A DNA stretch of 64,000 nucleotides from Pantoea agglomerans (GCF_021397715.1 NZ_CP090207.1:2418001-2482000), one strand, 5' to 3'; positions 1 to 9,126 are shown, counted from the first letter of the stretch. The notes: generated from the letters alone by a model not told the origin. Numbers and translations: made by a program.

Positions 1-1243
1 GCAGCACTGCCTGACGCAAGACCTCATTCTCCAGTGCTTCGGTCAGTTCCGCAGCAAAGGCGTGAATGATCATGGTCTGGGCAGCGTCCTGCTCAATACC
101 GCGCGAGCGCAGATAGAACATCTGCTCATCATCGATGCGACCGATGGTGGCGCCGTGGCTGCACTTCACGTCATCCGCATAGATTTCCAGCTGCGGCTTG
201 GTGTCCACTTCGGCCAGACGTCCCAGCAACAGGTTGTTGTTGGTCATCTGTCCATCTGTTTTCAGCGCATGCTTAGCCACTTTGATATGACCATTAAACA
301 CCGCCCGGCCTTTGTCACGCACGATGGTTTTGTGCATCTGACGGCTGACGCAGTAGCCTTTATTGTGCTCAAGGTAAGTACGGGTATCCGCCACTTCCTG
401 ACGCACCGGCAGCACCAGACTGTTCACCGCCAGCTGGGTATTCTCACCGTTTAACTGGGTGCTGGTGTTGTGACGGCTCAGACCCGCGCCCAGCAGGAAG
501 CTGGTGCTGCTGACCTGGGCATCACTGCCGATCACCAGGTCGTTGTGCGCGAAGTGATAGCTCTCGCTGCTTTCAAACGCCAGTTTGGTGTGGGTCAGTT
601 TTGCGTTGTTGCCGACCTCAAAGGTAAAGCGTGCGCCGGTGAAGTGCGCGCTGCCATCCAGCGAGACGTAGTGCTCAACCACTTCCGCTTCCGCGCTCTC
701 ATCCAGCTGCAGATGATGACGATGATGAACGGTGTTCATCCCGCTCTGCTGGCCGCTGGTGATGTGCAGCAGATAGAGCGGACGGGCAGCAGCTTTACCG
801 CGAGCCAGATGAAGAGTGGTCACCTCTTCCGCCAGACTCTCGGTCAGGTGCAGGAAGACTTCCGGCTGTACCGCAGCCGGCAGTGGACGACGCTCGGCCG
901 CCACGCTGTGGTGAATCTCAAACAGCTCGCTGTCGCGGGAACTGAACGCAGGCTGGAACTGACCATCGACATAGACCAGACGCACGGCATCCAGTGGCAG
1001 CGCCAGCGCATCAACCTGCTCAGCGCTCAGGGTTTGCGGTGCCTCTGGCAGCACAAACTGTTGCGTCAGGAAAGTATCCAGCGAGGTGTATTTCCAGTTC
1101 TCATGCTTGCGGGTCGGCAAGCCAACCCGCATCAGTTGCTGCCAGTGCTGCTGTGCCTGAAGTGAACGCACGTCACCGCGCGATTCAAACAGGTGATGCC
1201 ACTGTTGCAGCGCAGAATCACTCTTCGTCGGTAAGCCAGCCAT
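1..1243 (-). CDS. sufD: SufD, Fe-S cluster scaffold subunit (3' end cut by window)
   Basis: SufD is the non-ATPase partner of SufB in the cytosolic SufBC2D scaffold that builds Fe-S clusters under iron limitation and oxidative stress. The reading frame opens with MAGLPTKSDSALQQWHHLFE, the typical SufD N-terminus, and stays open for about 414 codons to base 1; the E. coli protein has 423 residues, so only about the last ten residues are missing. The ATG at 1243-1241 overlaps the end of sufC by 26 nt, as in other enterobacterial suf operons, which suggests translational coupling. sufS and sufE are expected beyond the window edge. Identity is secure. Confidence 0.95.
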   Translation of the reverse strand, partial: MAGLPTKSDSALQQWHHLFESRGDVRSLQAQQHWQQLMRVGLPTRKHENWKYTSLDTFLTQQFVLPEAPQTLSAEQVDALALPLDAVRLVYVDGQFQPAFSSRDSELFEIHHSVAAERRPLPAAVQPEVFLHLTESLAEEVTTLHLARGKAAARPLYLLHITSGQQSGMNTVHHRHHLQLDESAEAEVVEHYVSLDGSAHFTGARFTFEVGNNAKLTHTKLAFESSESYHFAHNDLVIGSDAQVSSTSFLLGAGLSRHNTSTQLNGENTQLAVNSLVLPVRQEVADTRTYLEHNKGYCVSRQMHKTIVRDKGRAVFNGHIKVAKHALKTDGQMTNNNLLLGRLAEVDTKPQLEIYADDVKCSHGATIGRIDDEQMFYLRSRGIEQDAAQTMIIHAFAAELTEALENEVLRQAVL

Positions 1244-1964
1244 AACCTTGCTCCTCCAGCTGTTTCACCAGCGAGAAGTCGCCAGATTTCACGATTTTGC
1301 CCTGATAAAGAACGTGTACGAAGTCTGGCTTGATGTAGTCCAGAATACGCTGATAGTGGGTAACGATGATAAAGGCACGCTTCTCATCGCGCAGGCTGTT
1401 AACGCCGTTCGCCACAATTTTCAGCGCATCAATATCCAGCCCGGAATCGGTTTCATCCAGGATGCAGAGTTCCGGCTCCAGCGCCGCCATCTGCAGAATG
1501 TCGTTACGCTTCTTCTCGCCACCGGAGAAGCCAACGTTCACTGAACGGGTCAGTAGATCCTCTGGCATCTTCAGCAGATGAATTTTTTCTTCGATAAAGT
1601 CCTGGAAATCGAAGCGATCCAGCTCCTCCTGCTGACGGTATTTACGCACCGCGTTAACCGAAGTTTGCAGGAAAAACTGGTTGCTCACGCCAGGGATTTC
1701 AACCGGATACTGGAAAGCCATAAAGATACCTTCACCGGCACGCTCTTCCGGTGCCAGCTCCAGCAGGTCTTTACCTTTAAAGGTGACAGAACCACCGGTC
1801 ACTTCATAATCTTCGCGTCCGGCCAGCGTGGCAGAGAGCGTACTTTTGCCTGAGCCGTTCGGGCCCATAATGGCGTGAACTTCACCCGGTTTAATTTCGA
1901 GGTTCAGACCACGCAGAATGGCTTTATCTTCAACACTTACCTGTAAATCTTTAATGCTTAACAT
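1218..1964 (-). CDS. sufC: SufC, ABC-type ATPase of Fe-S assembly
   Basis: SufC is a cytosolic ATPase that drives conformational change in the SufBC2D Fe-S scaffold; it is an ABC ATPase without a membrane partner. The 248-residue protein has Walker A GPNGSGKST (residues 34-42), the signature SGGEKKR (147-153) and Walker B CILDETDSGLD (167-177). The DETDSGLD form is characteristic of SufC. It lies 42 bp after sufB and overlaps sufD. Length and motifs match the family. Confidence 0.98.
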   Translation of the reverse strand: MLSIKDLQVSVEDKAILRGLNLEIKPGEVHAIMGPNGSGKSTLSATLAGREDYEVTGGSVTFKGKDLLELAPEERAGEGIFMAFQYPVEIPGVSNQFFLQTSVNAVRKYRQQEELDRFDFQDFIEEKIHLLKMPEDLLTRSVNVGFSGGEKKRNDILQMAALEPELCILDETDSGLDIDALKIVANGVNSLRDEKRAFIIVTHYQRILDYIKPDFVHVLYQGKIVKSGDFSLVKQLEEQGYGWLTDEE

Positions 1965-2006
1965 ACTTATTCCTTCACATTGCTTCCGGCAACGCGTGTG
2001 ACGGCA

Positions 2007-3500
2007 TCAGCCCACACTGTGCTCAAGGCTGATGGCTAACAATTTCTGGGCTTCCACGGCAAATTCCAGTGGCAGCTCCGAAAACACGTCTTTACAGAAG
2101 CCGTTCACGATCATCGAGATGGCATCTTCTTCACTGATACCGCGCTGCAGACAGTAGAACATCTGATCTTCGCCGATACGTGAGGTAGTGGCTTCGTGCT
2201 CAAGCTGGGCCGTATTGTTGCGGGTTTCCACATACGGGAAGGTATGTGCGCCGCAGTCCGGGCCAATCAGCATTGAGTCACACTGGGTAAAGTTACGCGC
2301 GTTAGTGGCGGTCGGCATGATTTTCACCAGGCCGCGATAGGTGTTTTCACTTTTACCGGCCGAAATCCCTTTGGAGATAATGGTCGATTTGGTGTTTTTA
2401 CCGATGTGAATCATTTTGGTGCCGGTGTCCGCCTGCTGGCGGCCGCTGGTCAGCGCGACCGAGTAAAATTCGCCAACCGAGTAATCACCGCGCAGAATGC
2501 AGCTCGGGTATTTCCAGGTGATGGCTGAACCGGTTTCTGACTGCGTCCAGGACATCTTGCTGTGGTCGCCTTCACACAGCGCACGCTTGGTCACGAAGTT
2601 GAGGATACCGCCCTCGCCTTCACCGCCCGGGAACCAGTTCTGCACCGTCGAGTACTTCACTTCGGCATTTTTATGGATGATCACTTCCACCACCGCCGCA
2701 TGCAGCTGGTAGCTGTCACGTACCGGTGCTGAACATCCTTCGATGTAGCTAACGTAACTGTCTTCATCAGCAATCAGGATGGTGCGTTCGAACTGACCGG
2801 TTTTCGCTGCGTTGATGCGGAAATAGGTCGACAGCTCCATCGGGCAGCGCACGCCTTTCGGGATATAAACAAAGGTCCCGTCTGAGGCAACGGCCGAGTT
2901 CAGCGCGGCAAAGAAGTTATCGTTGGCCGGTACCACCGTGCCAAGATACTGCTTCACCAGCTCCGGATGATCCTGAATCGCTTCGCCGAAGGAACAGAAG
3001 ATAATGCCCTGCTCCGCCAGTTTGCCGCGATAGGTGGTCGCCACCGATACCGAGTCAAAAATCGCGTCAACCGCCACTTCGCGCCCTTCACGTACCGGTA
3101 CGCCCAGCTGGTTAAAGGCATTTTCCACTTCCTGCGTCAGATAATCGCTGGCCGGCGCGCTGCCTGATGCCTGGGTTGCTCCCGGCTCAGAGGCGCAGCT
3201 GTCATCGCAATTACCGCACGACGGTGCGGAATAGTAGCTGTAATCCTGGTAATCGAGTTTCTCGTAATGCGCTTTCAGCCAGTGCGGCTCTTCCATTTCA
3301 AGCCAGGCACGGAAAGCTTTAAGACGAAACTCCAGCATCCACTCTGGCTCGTTACGCTTGGCCGAAATTGCGCGCACCACATCTTCATTGATGCCGTTGG
3401 CAAATTCTTCGGTCTGCAGTTGGGTAAAGAAGCCCTCTTTATAATTGAGCTTGCCTTCCCAGATTTGTACATCGTCAGATGTTTCGCTGTGTCGTGACAT
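2007..3500 (-). CDS. sufB: SufB, Fe-S cluster scaffold protein
   Basis: SufB is the scaffold subunit on which the nascent Fe-S cluster forms; it receives persulfide sulfur from SufS-SufE. The 497-residue protein is close to the E. coli length (495). It has the Cys-rich N-terminal segment ([11 protein letters not shown], about residue 94) and the conserved C-terminal core with the [19 protein letters not shown] stretch (about 400-420), then a [12 protein letters not shown] segment that holds conserved His and Glu residues. It starts 7 bp after the sufA stop and is second in the operon. Confidence 0.98.
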   Translation of the reverse strand: MSRHSETSDDVQIWEGKLNYKEGFFTQLQTEEFANGINEDVVRAISAKRNEPEWMLEFRLKAFRAWLEMEEPHWLKAHYEKLDYQDYSYYSAPSCGNCDDSCASEPGATQASGSAPASDYLTQEVENAFNQLGVPVREGREVAVDAIFDSVSVATTYRGKLAEQGIIFCSFGEAIQDHPELVKQYLGTVVPANDNFFAALNSAVASDGTFVYIPKGVRCPMELSTYFRINAAKTGQFERTILIADEDSYVSYIEGCSAPVRDSYQLHAAVVEVIIHKNAEVKYSTVQNWFPGGEGEGGILNFVTKRALCEGDHSKMSWTQSETGSAITWKYPSCILRGDYSVGEFYSVALTSGRQQADTGTKMIHIGKNTKSTIISKGISAGKSENTYRGLVKIMPTATNARNFTQCDSMLIGPDCGAHTFPYVETRNNTAQLEHEATTSRIGEDQMFYCLQRGISEEDAISMIVNGFCKDVFSELPLEFAVEAQKLLAISLEHSVG

Positions 3501-3507
3501 ATTTCAC

Positions 3508-3882
3508 TTACTCGACGCCAAAGCTCTCGCCACACCCGCAGGCGTGCTGAGCTTTAGGGTTATTGAATTTAAAAATCTGATTCAGGCCTTCGCGAACGTA
3601 ATCCACTTCGGTGCCATCAACAAATGGCATCGCCTGAAGCGGCACAAACAGGGTTGCGCCGTGGAACGAGAACTGCAGATCGTCATCGACTGGCTCTTTC
3701 ACCAGATCCATGACGTAACCAAAACCGGCGCAGCCGGATTGTTTCACGCCTAAGCGCAGACCCTTGACATCAGGGTCCTGAGCCGCCAGATTGAGAATTT
3801 GTTGCGCTGCGGTTTCAGTCAGCGTCAGCCCTTTCCAGACATAGTCGTCGGGTGAGAAAGAGTCTGCATTAACGGATGCCAT
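3508..3882 (-). CDS. sufA: SufA, A-type Fe-S carrier
   Basis: SufA is an A-type carrier that takes Fe-S clusters from SufBC2D to target apoproteins. The protein is 124 residues long, with the three invariant cysteines of the HesB/IscA family: Cys51 in SGCAGFGY, and Cys115 and Cys117 in ACGCGES near the C-terminus. It is the first gene of the suf operon. Its promoter region (3925-3982) is described separately. Confidence 0.97.
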   Translation of the reverse strand: MASVNADSFSPDDYVWKGLTLTETAAQQILNLAAQDPDVKGLRLGVKQSGCAGFGYVMDLVKEPVDDDLQFSFHGATLFVPLQAMPFVDGTEVDYVREGLNQIFKFNNPKAQHACGCGESFGVE

Positions 3883-3924
3883 GTTGATACCTCTTGAGTC
3901 CGGACCTTTTCAGGCTATCCCCCT

Positions 3925-3952
3925 ATGGTAGTGATCTGACCAATCACTTCAA
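3925..3952 (-). promoter_or_regulatory. Candidate sufA promoter with weak Fur-like site upstream
   Basis: On the minus strand TTGAAG (3952-3947) and TACCAT (3930-3925) are separated by 16 bp, which places the transcript start about 35 nt before the sufA ATG. Upstream, 3968-3982 (GGATAATCATCTTGT) is a partial match to the Fur 7-1-7 motif: one half site is good and the other poor. In E. coli suf is controlled by Fur, IscR, OxyR and IHF; I could not place IscR, OxyR or IHF sites here with confidence. A hairpin CTCAC-tttgcg-GTGAG lies at 4023-4038 in the gap where E. coli carries the small RNA gene rydB; its identity is unconfirmed. Confidence 0.45.
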
Positions 3953-4212
3953 CCTCTTGTTTTGCAGGGATAATCATCTTGTGCTGTTTTATTCGCCTGT
4001 TTATTAAGCATAGACCCTTCAACTCACTTTGCGGTGAGACAGAACACAGGAAGAGTCCCGATATAACCTATTAATAAATCACTCTTTTTAAAATCATCAC
4101 TTTTCGTAAAAGTCGTTATTGATAGGTTACGCCTTTCTGCGATGTAAACAGATTGTTATTTCCGATTATACCGACAGGCCAGATAAATCGTTAAATTTTT
4201 CTGCCGCAACAA

Positions 4213-4251
4213 TTGCATTCCCGGCCCAGTTGAATATGATAATTATTATCA
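4213..4251 (+). promoter_or_regulatory. Promoter overlapped by a perfect Fur box
   Basis: TTGCAT (4213-4218) and TATGAT (4235-4240) are spaced 16 bp apart and make a plausible sigma-70 promoter. The sequence TGATAATTATTATCA at 4237-4251 is a perfect 7-1-7 inverted repeat, the core form of the Fur box. It begins inside the -10 element and covers the expected start site, so iron-loaded Fur would block polymerase directly. The ATG of the downstream gene is only 20 nt beyond the palindrome. This is the strongest operator match in the window. Confidence 0.85.
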
Positions 4252-4271
4252 TTCACGTTCAGGGTGGCGTT

Positions 4272-4676
4272 ATGACGCTTTCAGTCTCTGCCTGGCTGCA
4301 GCATAAGATCGACGAGTACAAATTTTCGGTGCGCGATATCACCGTCGACTTCTACCTGGCGCAGGCCAGACTTGACCGGGCCGACTGTTCCCTTCAGCAA
4401 TTACGTCAGTTTAATGATACCTGTCTGGATATGGCAGAAGTCTGCCAGCTGAACGGAGATGACCAGAGCTACCTGCATGCGATGGGCAAACTGCATCACC
4501 GCCTGGTGCAGGAGATGGGCAATAGCGAACGCGACCGCCTGTTTCGCATTCAGGCCTATCAGCTGGCGCGCCTGTCCCTGACCCGTCTCTGCCATCAGCT
4601 GGCGATGATCGGTGAATGGGACAAAGCCACCGCGCTGCAAAGCGAATTTGTGCGTCACGCGGGCTGGATATTCTAA
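4272..4676 (+). CDS. Fur-regulated protein of unknown function
   Basis: I do not recognise this 134-residue protein. It is rich in Leu, Gln, Arg and Asp and appears almost wholly alpha-helical, with no signal peptide and no membrane segment. Notable stretches are WLQHKIDEYKFSVRDITVDF at the N-terminus and LHHRLVQEMGNSERDRLFRI in the middle. The ATG at 4272 was chosen because it follows AGGGTGG and matches the promoter; an in-frame start at 4119 would lie upstream of the promoter and Fur box. The gene sits between sufA and ydiJ, where E. coli has ydiH and menI, and is read away from suf. The Fur box implies expression in iron starvation. It could be a regulator or chaperone of iron metabolism, but the sequence itself does not say so. 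Confidence 0.8.
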   Translation: MTLSVSAWLQHKIDEYKFSVRDITVDFYLAQARLDRADCSLQQLRQFNDTCLDMAEVCQLNGDDQSYLHAMGKLHHRLVQEMGNSERDRLFRIQAYQLARLSLTRLCHQLAMIGEWDKATALQSEFVRHAGWIF

Positions 4677-4709
4677 TCCAGCCGCATCGTGACGTCGCGC
4701 ACAATTTTT

Positions 4710-7700
4710 TTACATAAGTTCTAACAATGCCTGCAGTGGATGTCGCATCCCGTTCCCTTCCACGCGTTTTACCTGGCTGCGGCAGGAGTAGCCGGTGGCC
4801 AGGCAGCGCTGGCGCGGCAGGCGCTGCAGTTGCGGATGCCAGGAGAGCGCGTAGATCCCCAGTGAGTTTTCGAAGTTTTTAGTTTCGTGGCCGTAGGTCC
4901 CTGCCATTCCACAGCAACCGACGTTGATGTTCTCCAGCTTGGCGCCAAAACGGGAAAAAATCTCCTGCCACTGATTGGGCGCGGACGGCAACGCTGTCAC
5001 TTCGGTACAGTGTCCAAACAGATACCATGACTCTCCGCTGGTGGTCTGTACCGCGCGTTCAGCCAGCGCCTGTTGTAGCCACTCATGCACCAGCAAGACG
5101 CTGAACTCACCGCGCGCCTCACCCAGCGTCTGATGATACTCATCGCGATAGCAGAGCACCGTGGCGGGATCGACGCCAACCATCGGCATTCCCAGCTTTG
5201 CCACCCGATTGAGGAAGTCAGCGGTACGGCTGGCGGTGCGGGCGAAACGTTGCAGGAAACCTTTCACATGCTGCGCTTTGCCATTCGGCGAAAACGGCAG
5301 CAGAACCGGTCGGTAGCCCAGCTTCTCAATCAGGCGGATAAAGTCATTCACCAGCTGCGCTTCATAGAAGCTGGTAAACGGGTCCTGCACCACCAGCACC
5401 GTGTCAGCGCGTTCAGCCAGCGGGAGCTGCTCCAGCTGTTCCAGCGTCATATTCATCGCCGGATGGCCGCTTAGCTGCTGTTTCAGCGTCGGTGAGGAGA
5501 GCAGCGGCAGATCGACCATGCCAATCTGCTTTTTGCTCAGCTCTTTCAGCCACGGCTGGCGCAGAAAGAAGTTAAAGGTTTTGGGCGCTTTCGCCATCAG
5601 CGGCGCGTAGCTTTCAACGGCCGCCACCAGATGATCGCTGACCGGCCGCAGATAACGGGTGTGGTAGAGCTGTAAGAAGCGCGAGCGGAATCCGGGAACG
5701 TCAATTTTGATTGGACACTGGGTTGAGCAGGCTTTACAGGCCAGACAGCCCGACATCGCCTCTTTAACCTCATGCGAAAAATCGTATTCGCCTTTACTGG
5801 CATGCCAGCTGTTGCGGGTACGGGCGATCAGCGCCCGCAGCGACAGTCGGTTCTCCGGCAGTTGCTGCTCCAGAACCAGCGGATCGACGCCCTGATTTGC
5901 CAGCAGTCGCAGCCATTCACGGGTCAGCGTCGCGCGCCCTTTCGGTGAATGAATACGGTTACGGGTGATCTTCATCGACGGACACATCGGGCTACGGGCA
6001 TCAAAGTTAAAGCACAGACCGTTGCCGTTACACTCCATCGCACCGCGCCATTCATCGCGCACCGTGACCGGAATCTGGCGGTCAAACGTGCCACGCTTCT
6101 CCGCATCGACCTGCATCATCTCGTCATGGCTGTCAAACGGGGTGCAGATTTTGCCGGGGTTGAGGCGGTTAAGCGGATCGAATGCCGCTTTAATCCGACG
6201 CAATTCATTGAACAGGGTTTCGCCAAAAAATGCCGGGCTGTACTGCGCGCGGAATCCTTTCCCGTGCTCGCCCCAGAGTAAGCCGCCATAGCGCGCCGTC
6301 AGCGCCACCACTTCATCGGAGATCTGTTTCATCATCATCTCCTGCTGCGGATCGCACATATCCAGCGCCGGACGAACATGCAGTACGCCCGCATCGACAT
6401 GCCCGAACATGCCATAACTCAGCCCGTGGCTGTCGAGCAAGGCGCGAAATTCAACAATGTAATCAGCCAGGCTCTCTGGCGGCACGGCAGTATCTTCTAC
6501 AAACGGGATGGGCTTGGCGCGACCTTTGGCATTACCCAGCAGCCCGACCGCTTTTTTGCGCATATTATAAATGCGCTCAATGCCCTGCAGATCGTCACAG
6601 AACTGATAACCGATAACGCCGCCCTGCTGTTGCGCCATCAGCGCATCCAGACGCGCGCACAGCTGGCTGATCTGGCTGTCGATTAATGCGGCATTGTCAC
6701 CGGCAAATTCGACAATATTCAGCCCCAGCATCTCTTTATCCGGCACGTCGGTAATCAGCTCCCGCACCGAATGCCAGACGATATCTTCCCGCGCCAGATT
6801 CAGCACTTTCGAGTCGACGGTTTCGACCGACAGCGCCTGCGCTTCAACCATAAAAGGCGCATTGCGCAGGGCCGAATCGAACGAATCATATTTGATGTTA
6901 ACCAGCCGGCGTACTTTCGGCAGCGGCGTGATGTCCAGCCGGGCTTCGGTGATAAAAGCCAGCGTTCCTTCGGCACCGCACAGCAGGCGCGTTAAATCGA
7001 AGGTTTGCATATCGTCGCTAAAGACGTGCCGCAGGTCATAGCCGGTCAGGAAACGGTTGAGACGCGGGAATTTTTCCAGAATCAGCGCGCGCTGTTCACG
7101 GCAGCGACTCAGCACCTGCTGATAGATCCGGCCTTCCGGCGTGGCCGTGCGGGCCAGCGTTTCGGCCAGTGCTGTCGCCATTGGCCGGGTATCCAGGATA
7201 TCGCCGCCCAGCAGAACGGCGCGCAGTCCAATGACATGATCGGAGGTTTTACCATAGACCAGCGACCCCTGGCCGGAGGCATCGGTATTAATCATGCCGC
7301 CCAGCGTGGCGCGATTACTGGTCGACAGCTCAGGCGAGAAGAAGAAGCCAAACGGTTTAAGATAAGCATTCAACTGATCTTTGATAACGCCCGCTTCTAC
7401 CCGCACCCAGCCTTCGTCAGTGTTAATCTCCAGGATGCGGTTCATGTAGCGCGACATATCCACCACAATACCCTGGTTCAGCGACTGGCCGTTGGTGCCG
7501 GTGCCACCACCGCGCGGCGTGAACACCAGGCTCTCAAAGCGTGACTCGCCGGCCAGCCGGGCAATCAGCGCAACATCGGCGGTTGAGCGTGGAAACAGTG
7601 CCGCATCGGGCAGCAGCTGATAGATGCTGTTGTCGGTGGAGAGTGAGAGGCGATCGGCATAGCTGGTGGCGGTATCGCCGGTAAAACCCTGCTCTTTCAG

Positions 7701-7763
7701 CGACTCGAGGAATGTCAGCACCAGTTGAACCAGGCCCGGCGCCTGCGAAATCTGTGGGATCAT
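4710..7763 (-). CDS. ydiJ: YdiJ, FAD/Fe-S D-2-hydroxyglutarate dehydrogenase
   Basis: YdiJ is a large flavo-iron-sulfur oxidoreductase; the E. coli and Pseudomonas relatives are reported to oxidise D-2-hydroxyglutarate. Domains in order are an FAD-binding PCMH-type domain (about residues 45-260, with TPRGGGTGTNGQ), an FAD-linked oxidase C-terminal domain (about 300-530), a 4Fe-4S segment (CLACKACSTQCPIKIDVP, about 660) and a C-terminal CCG-type domain (GCCGMAGTYGHE, about 960). I chose the ATG at 7763 (MIPQISQAPG), giving 1017 residues against 1018 in E. coli; a longer frame from 7910 adds 49 basic residues unlike any YdiJ. It is divergent from ydiK. Confidence 0.94.
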   Translation of the reverse strand: MIPQISQAPGLVQLVLTFLESLKEQGFTGDTATSYADRLSLSTDNSIYQLLPDAALFPRSTADVALIARLAGESRFESLVFTPRGGGTGTNGQSLNQGIVVDMSRYMNRILEINTDEGWVRVEAGVIKDQLNAYLKPFGFFFSPELSTSNRATLGGMINTDASGQGSLVYGKTSDHVIGLRAVLLGGDILDTRPMATALAETLARTATPEGRIYQQVLSRCREQRALILEKFPRLNRFLTGYDLRHVFSDDMQTFDLTRLLCGAEGTLAFITEARLDITPLPKVRRLVNIKYDSFDSALRNAPFMVEAQALSVETVDSKVLNLAREDIVWHSVRELITDVPDKEMLGLNIVEFAGDNAALIDSQISQLCARLDALMAQQQGGVIGYQFCDDLQGIERIYNMRKKAVGLLGNAKGRAKPIPFVEDTAVPPESLADYIVEFRALLDSHGLSYGMFGHVDAGVLHVRPALDMCDPQQEMMMKQISDEVVALTARYGGLLWGEHGKGFRAQYSPAFFGETLFNELRRIKAAFDPLNRLNPGKICTPFDSHDEMMQVDAEKRGTFDRQIPVTVRDEWRGAMECNGNGLCFNFDARSPMCPSMKITRNRIHSPKGRATLTREWLRLLANQGVDPLVLEQQLPENRLSLRALIARTRNSWHASKGEYDFSHEVKEAMSGCLACKACSTQCPIKIDVPGFRSRFLQLYHTRYLRPVSDHLVAAVESYAPLMAKAPKTFNFFLRQPWLKELSKKQIGMVDLPLLSSPTLKQQLSGHPAMNMTLEQLEQLPLAERADTVLVVQDPFTSFYEAQLVNDFIRLIEKLGYRPVLLPFSPNGKAQHVKGFLQRFARTASRTADFLNRVAKLGMPMVGVDPATVLCYRDEYHQTLGEARGEFSVLLVHEWLQQALAERAVQTTSGESWYLFGHCTEVTALPSAPNQWQEIFSRFGAKLENINVGCCGMAGTYGHETKNFENSLGIYALSWHPQLQRLPRQRCLATGYSCRSQVKRVEGNGMRHPLQALLELM

Positions 7764-7782
7764 GATTGTCTGACCGAAGATG

Positions 7783-7798
7783 TTGTAAACGTTTGCGT
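7783..7798. promoter_or_regulatory. PurR-like operator between ydiJ and ydiK
   Basis: TTGTAAACGTTTGCGT matches the PurR consensus ACGCAAACGTTTGCGT at 13 of 16 positions, including the central AAACGTTTGCGT. It lies 20 bp upstream of the ydiJ ATG and about 170 bp upstream of ydiK. From memory, ydiK has been listed as a purine-regulon candidate in gamma-proteobacteria, which fits. Other LacI-family repressors bind similar sites, so the assignment to PurR is inference. Further repeats of GTTTGCG follow at 7791-7810. Confidence 0.55.
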
Positions 7799-7855
7799 TT
7801 GCGCGTTTGCGGTCCCTCGTTTTATCACATTTTTTCCACGGCTGCCGTTTTTTCA

Positions 7856-7875
7856 GGAAAGGTAAAAACCTTTCC
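7856..7875. repeat. Perfect 8-bp stem with AAAA loop
   Basis: GGAAAGGT (7856-7863) and ACCTTTCC (7868-7875) form a perfect inverted repeat around AAAA, in the gap between ydiJ and ydiK. There is no adjoining T-run, so a terminator is unlikely. It could be an operator or an RNA hairpin in the 5' region of the ydiJ transcript. Confidence 0.4.
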
Positions 7876-7967
7876 CCGCGGCTCTGTTTAATCCGCGGTA
7901 AATAGATCATGATAAAAACGGGCGCAGAGAGCCCGGCAATGAAGGATTTGGATGAGGTTATGAATCA

Positions 7968-9080
7968 ATGATGAAAAGCCTGTATCGGGACATGGATTTA
8001 CCGCAGATACTTTTTACCCTGATGTTTATTCTGTTACTGATCATCGCCTGTTTATGGGTGGTACAGCCCTTTATTCTGGGGTTTGCCTGGGCCAGCATGG
8101 TGGTGATCGCTACCTGGCCACTGATGCTCAGGATACAGCGGCTGTTATGGGGACGTCGTTCACTGGCGGTGATCGCCATGACCCTGCTGCTGTTACTGCT
8201 GTTTATTATCCCTATTGCTCTGCTGGTCAGTAGCCTGATCGATAACAGCGCACCGGTAGTCGCCTGGGTAACGCAGGGGCACCTGGTGCCTCAGTTGTTA
8301 TGGATTAATGATGTGCCGATGGTAGGCCGTAAACTTTACAGCAGTTATCACAAACTGGTGGAAGGCGGCGGCTCCGGCATCATGGCGAAAGTACAGCCCT
8401 ATATTGGCCGCACTACCGGTTTCTTTGTGGCGCAGGCCGGCCATTTTGGTCGCTTTATGATTCACCTGGCGGTGATGCTGCTGTTCAGCGTGCTGCTCTA
8501 CTGGCGTGGCGAACAGGCCGCGCAGGGCATCCGCCACTTTGCGTTCCGCATGGCCGGACGTCGTGGCGATGCTGCGGTACTGCTGGCGGCGCAGTCGATC
8601 CGCGCCGTGGCGCTGGGAGTGGTTGTCACCGCGCTGGTACAGGGCGTGCTGGGCGGTATTGGCCTGGCGATCTCCGGTATCCCCTATGCCACGCTGTTAA
8701 CGGTGCTGATGATCCTCTGCTGCCTGGTGCAGATTGGTCCGCTGCTGGTGCTGGTACCTGCCATTATCTATCTCTACTGGAGCGGCGATACTACCTGGGG
8801 CACCGTCCTGCTGGTCTGGAGTTGCGTCGTCGGCACGCTGGATAACGTGCTGCGACCGATGCTGATTCGGATGGGGGCTGACCTGCCGATGATCCTCATC
8901 CTCTCCGGTGTCATCGGCGGCCTGTTCGCGTTTGGTATGATTGGCCTGTTTATCGGTCCGGTAGTGCTGGCGGTCTCTTATCGCCTAGTTTCCGTCTGGG
9001 TACATGAAGCGCCCGCCCCGGACGACGACCCGCTGGCCGTGGCGGAGGCCCTCTCCGACCATGAAGAAACCCCACCTTAA
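7968..9080 (+). CDS. ydiK: YdiK, AI-2E/PerM-family membrane protein
   Basis: YdiK is an inner-membrane protein of the AI-2E exporter (PerM) family; its substrate is not established. The 370-residue protein has a pair of hydrophobic segments at about 15-60 and another at about 62-85. A soluble stretch (about 90-160) follows, then a cluster of helices in the second half (about 160-345). Conserved PerM pieces such as LLYWRGEQ and GTLDNVLRPMLIRMGADLP are present. The tail is acidic. Two adjacent ATG codons (7968 and 7971) are possible starts. A PurR-like site lies upstream and a palindrome that could act as its terminator lies at 9101-9126. Confidence 0.9.
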   Translation: MMKSLYRDMDLPQILFTLMFILLLIIACLWVVQPFILGFAWASMVVIATWPLMLRIQRLLWGRRSLAVIAMTLLLLLLFIIPIALLVSSLIDNSAPVVAWVTQGHLVPQLLWINDVPMVGRKLYSSYHKLVEGGGSGIMAKVQPYIGRTTGFFVAQAGHFGRFMIHLAVMLLFSVLLYWRGEQAAQGIRHFAFRMAGRRGDAAVLLAAQSIRAVALGVVVTALVQGVLGGIGLAISGIPYATLLTVLMILCCLVQIGPLLVLVPAIIYLYWSGDTTWGTVLLVWSCVVGTLDNVLRPMLIRMGADLPMILILSGVIGGLFAFGMIGLFIGPVVLAVSYRLVSVWVHEAPAPDDDPLAVAEALSDHEETPP

Positions 9081-9100
9081 CGCCCTTTAAGCAATGATTA

Positions 9101-9126
9101 GTGCGGTTAATGATCATTAACCGCAC
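9101..9126 (+). terminator. Perfect 26-bp palindrome, probable ydiK terminator
   Basis: The 13 bases GTGCGGTTAATGA (9101-9113) are followed directly by their exact reverse complement (9114-9126). As RNA this makes a stem of about 10 bp with a small loop, followed by the pyrimidine-rich CGCTTCTTCTTCTTC. It lies 20 bp after the ydiK stop. The T-run is interrupted, so termination may be partial. A spacer-free perfect dyad could also bind a protein dimer. Confidence 0.55.

Noticed and set aside
4023..4038. Possible rydB small RNA
   Set aside because: Only one hairpin in the expected gap is visible; I could not recall enough of the E. coli sequence to support an identity call.
7764..7910. 49-residue N-terminal extension of YdiJ
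   Set aside because: The extension is unlike YdiJ proteins and would place the PurR-like site inside the coding region; MIPQISQAPG at 7763 matches the known start.
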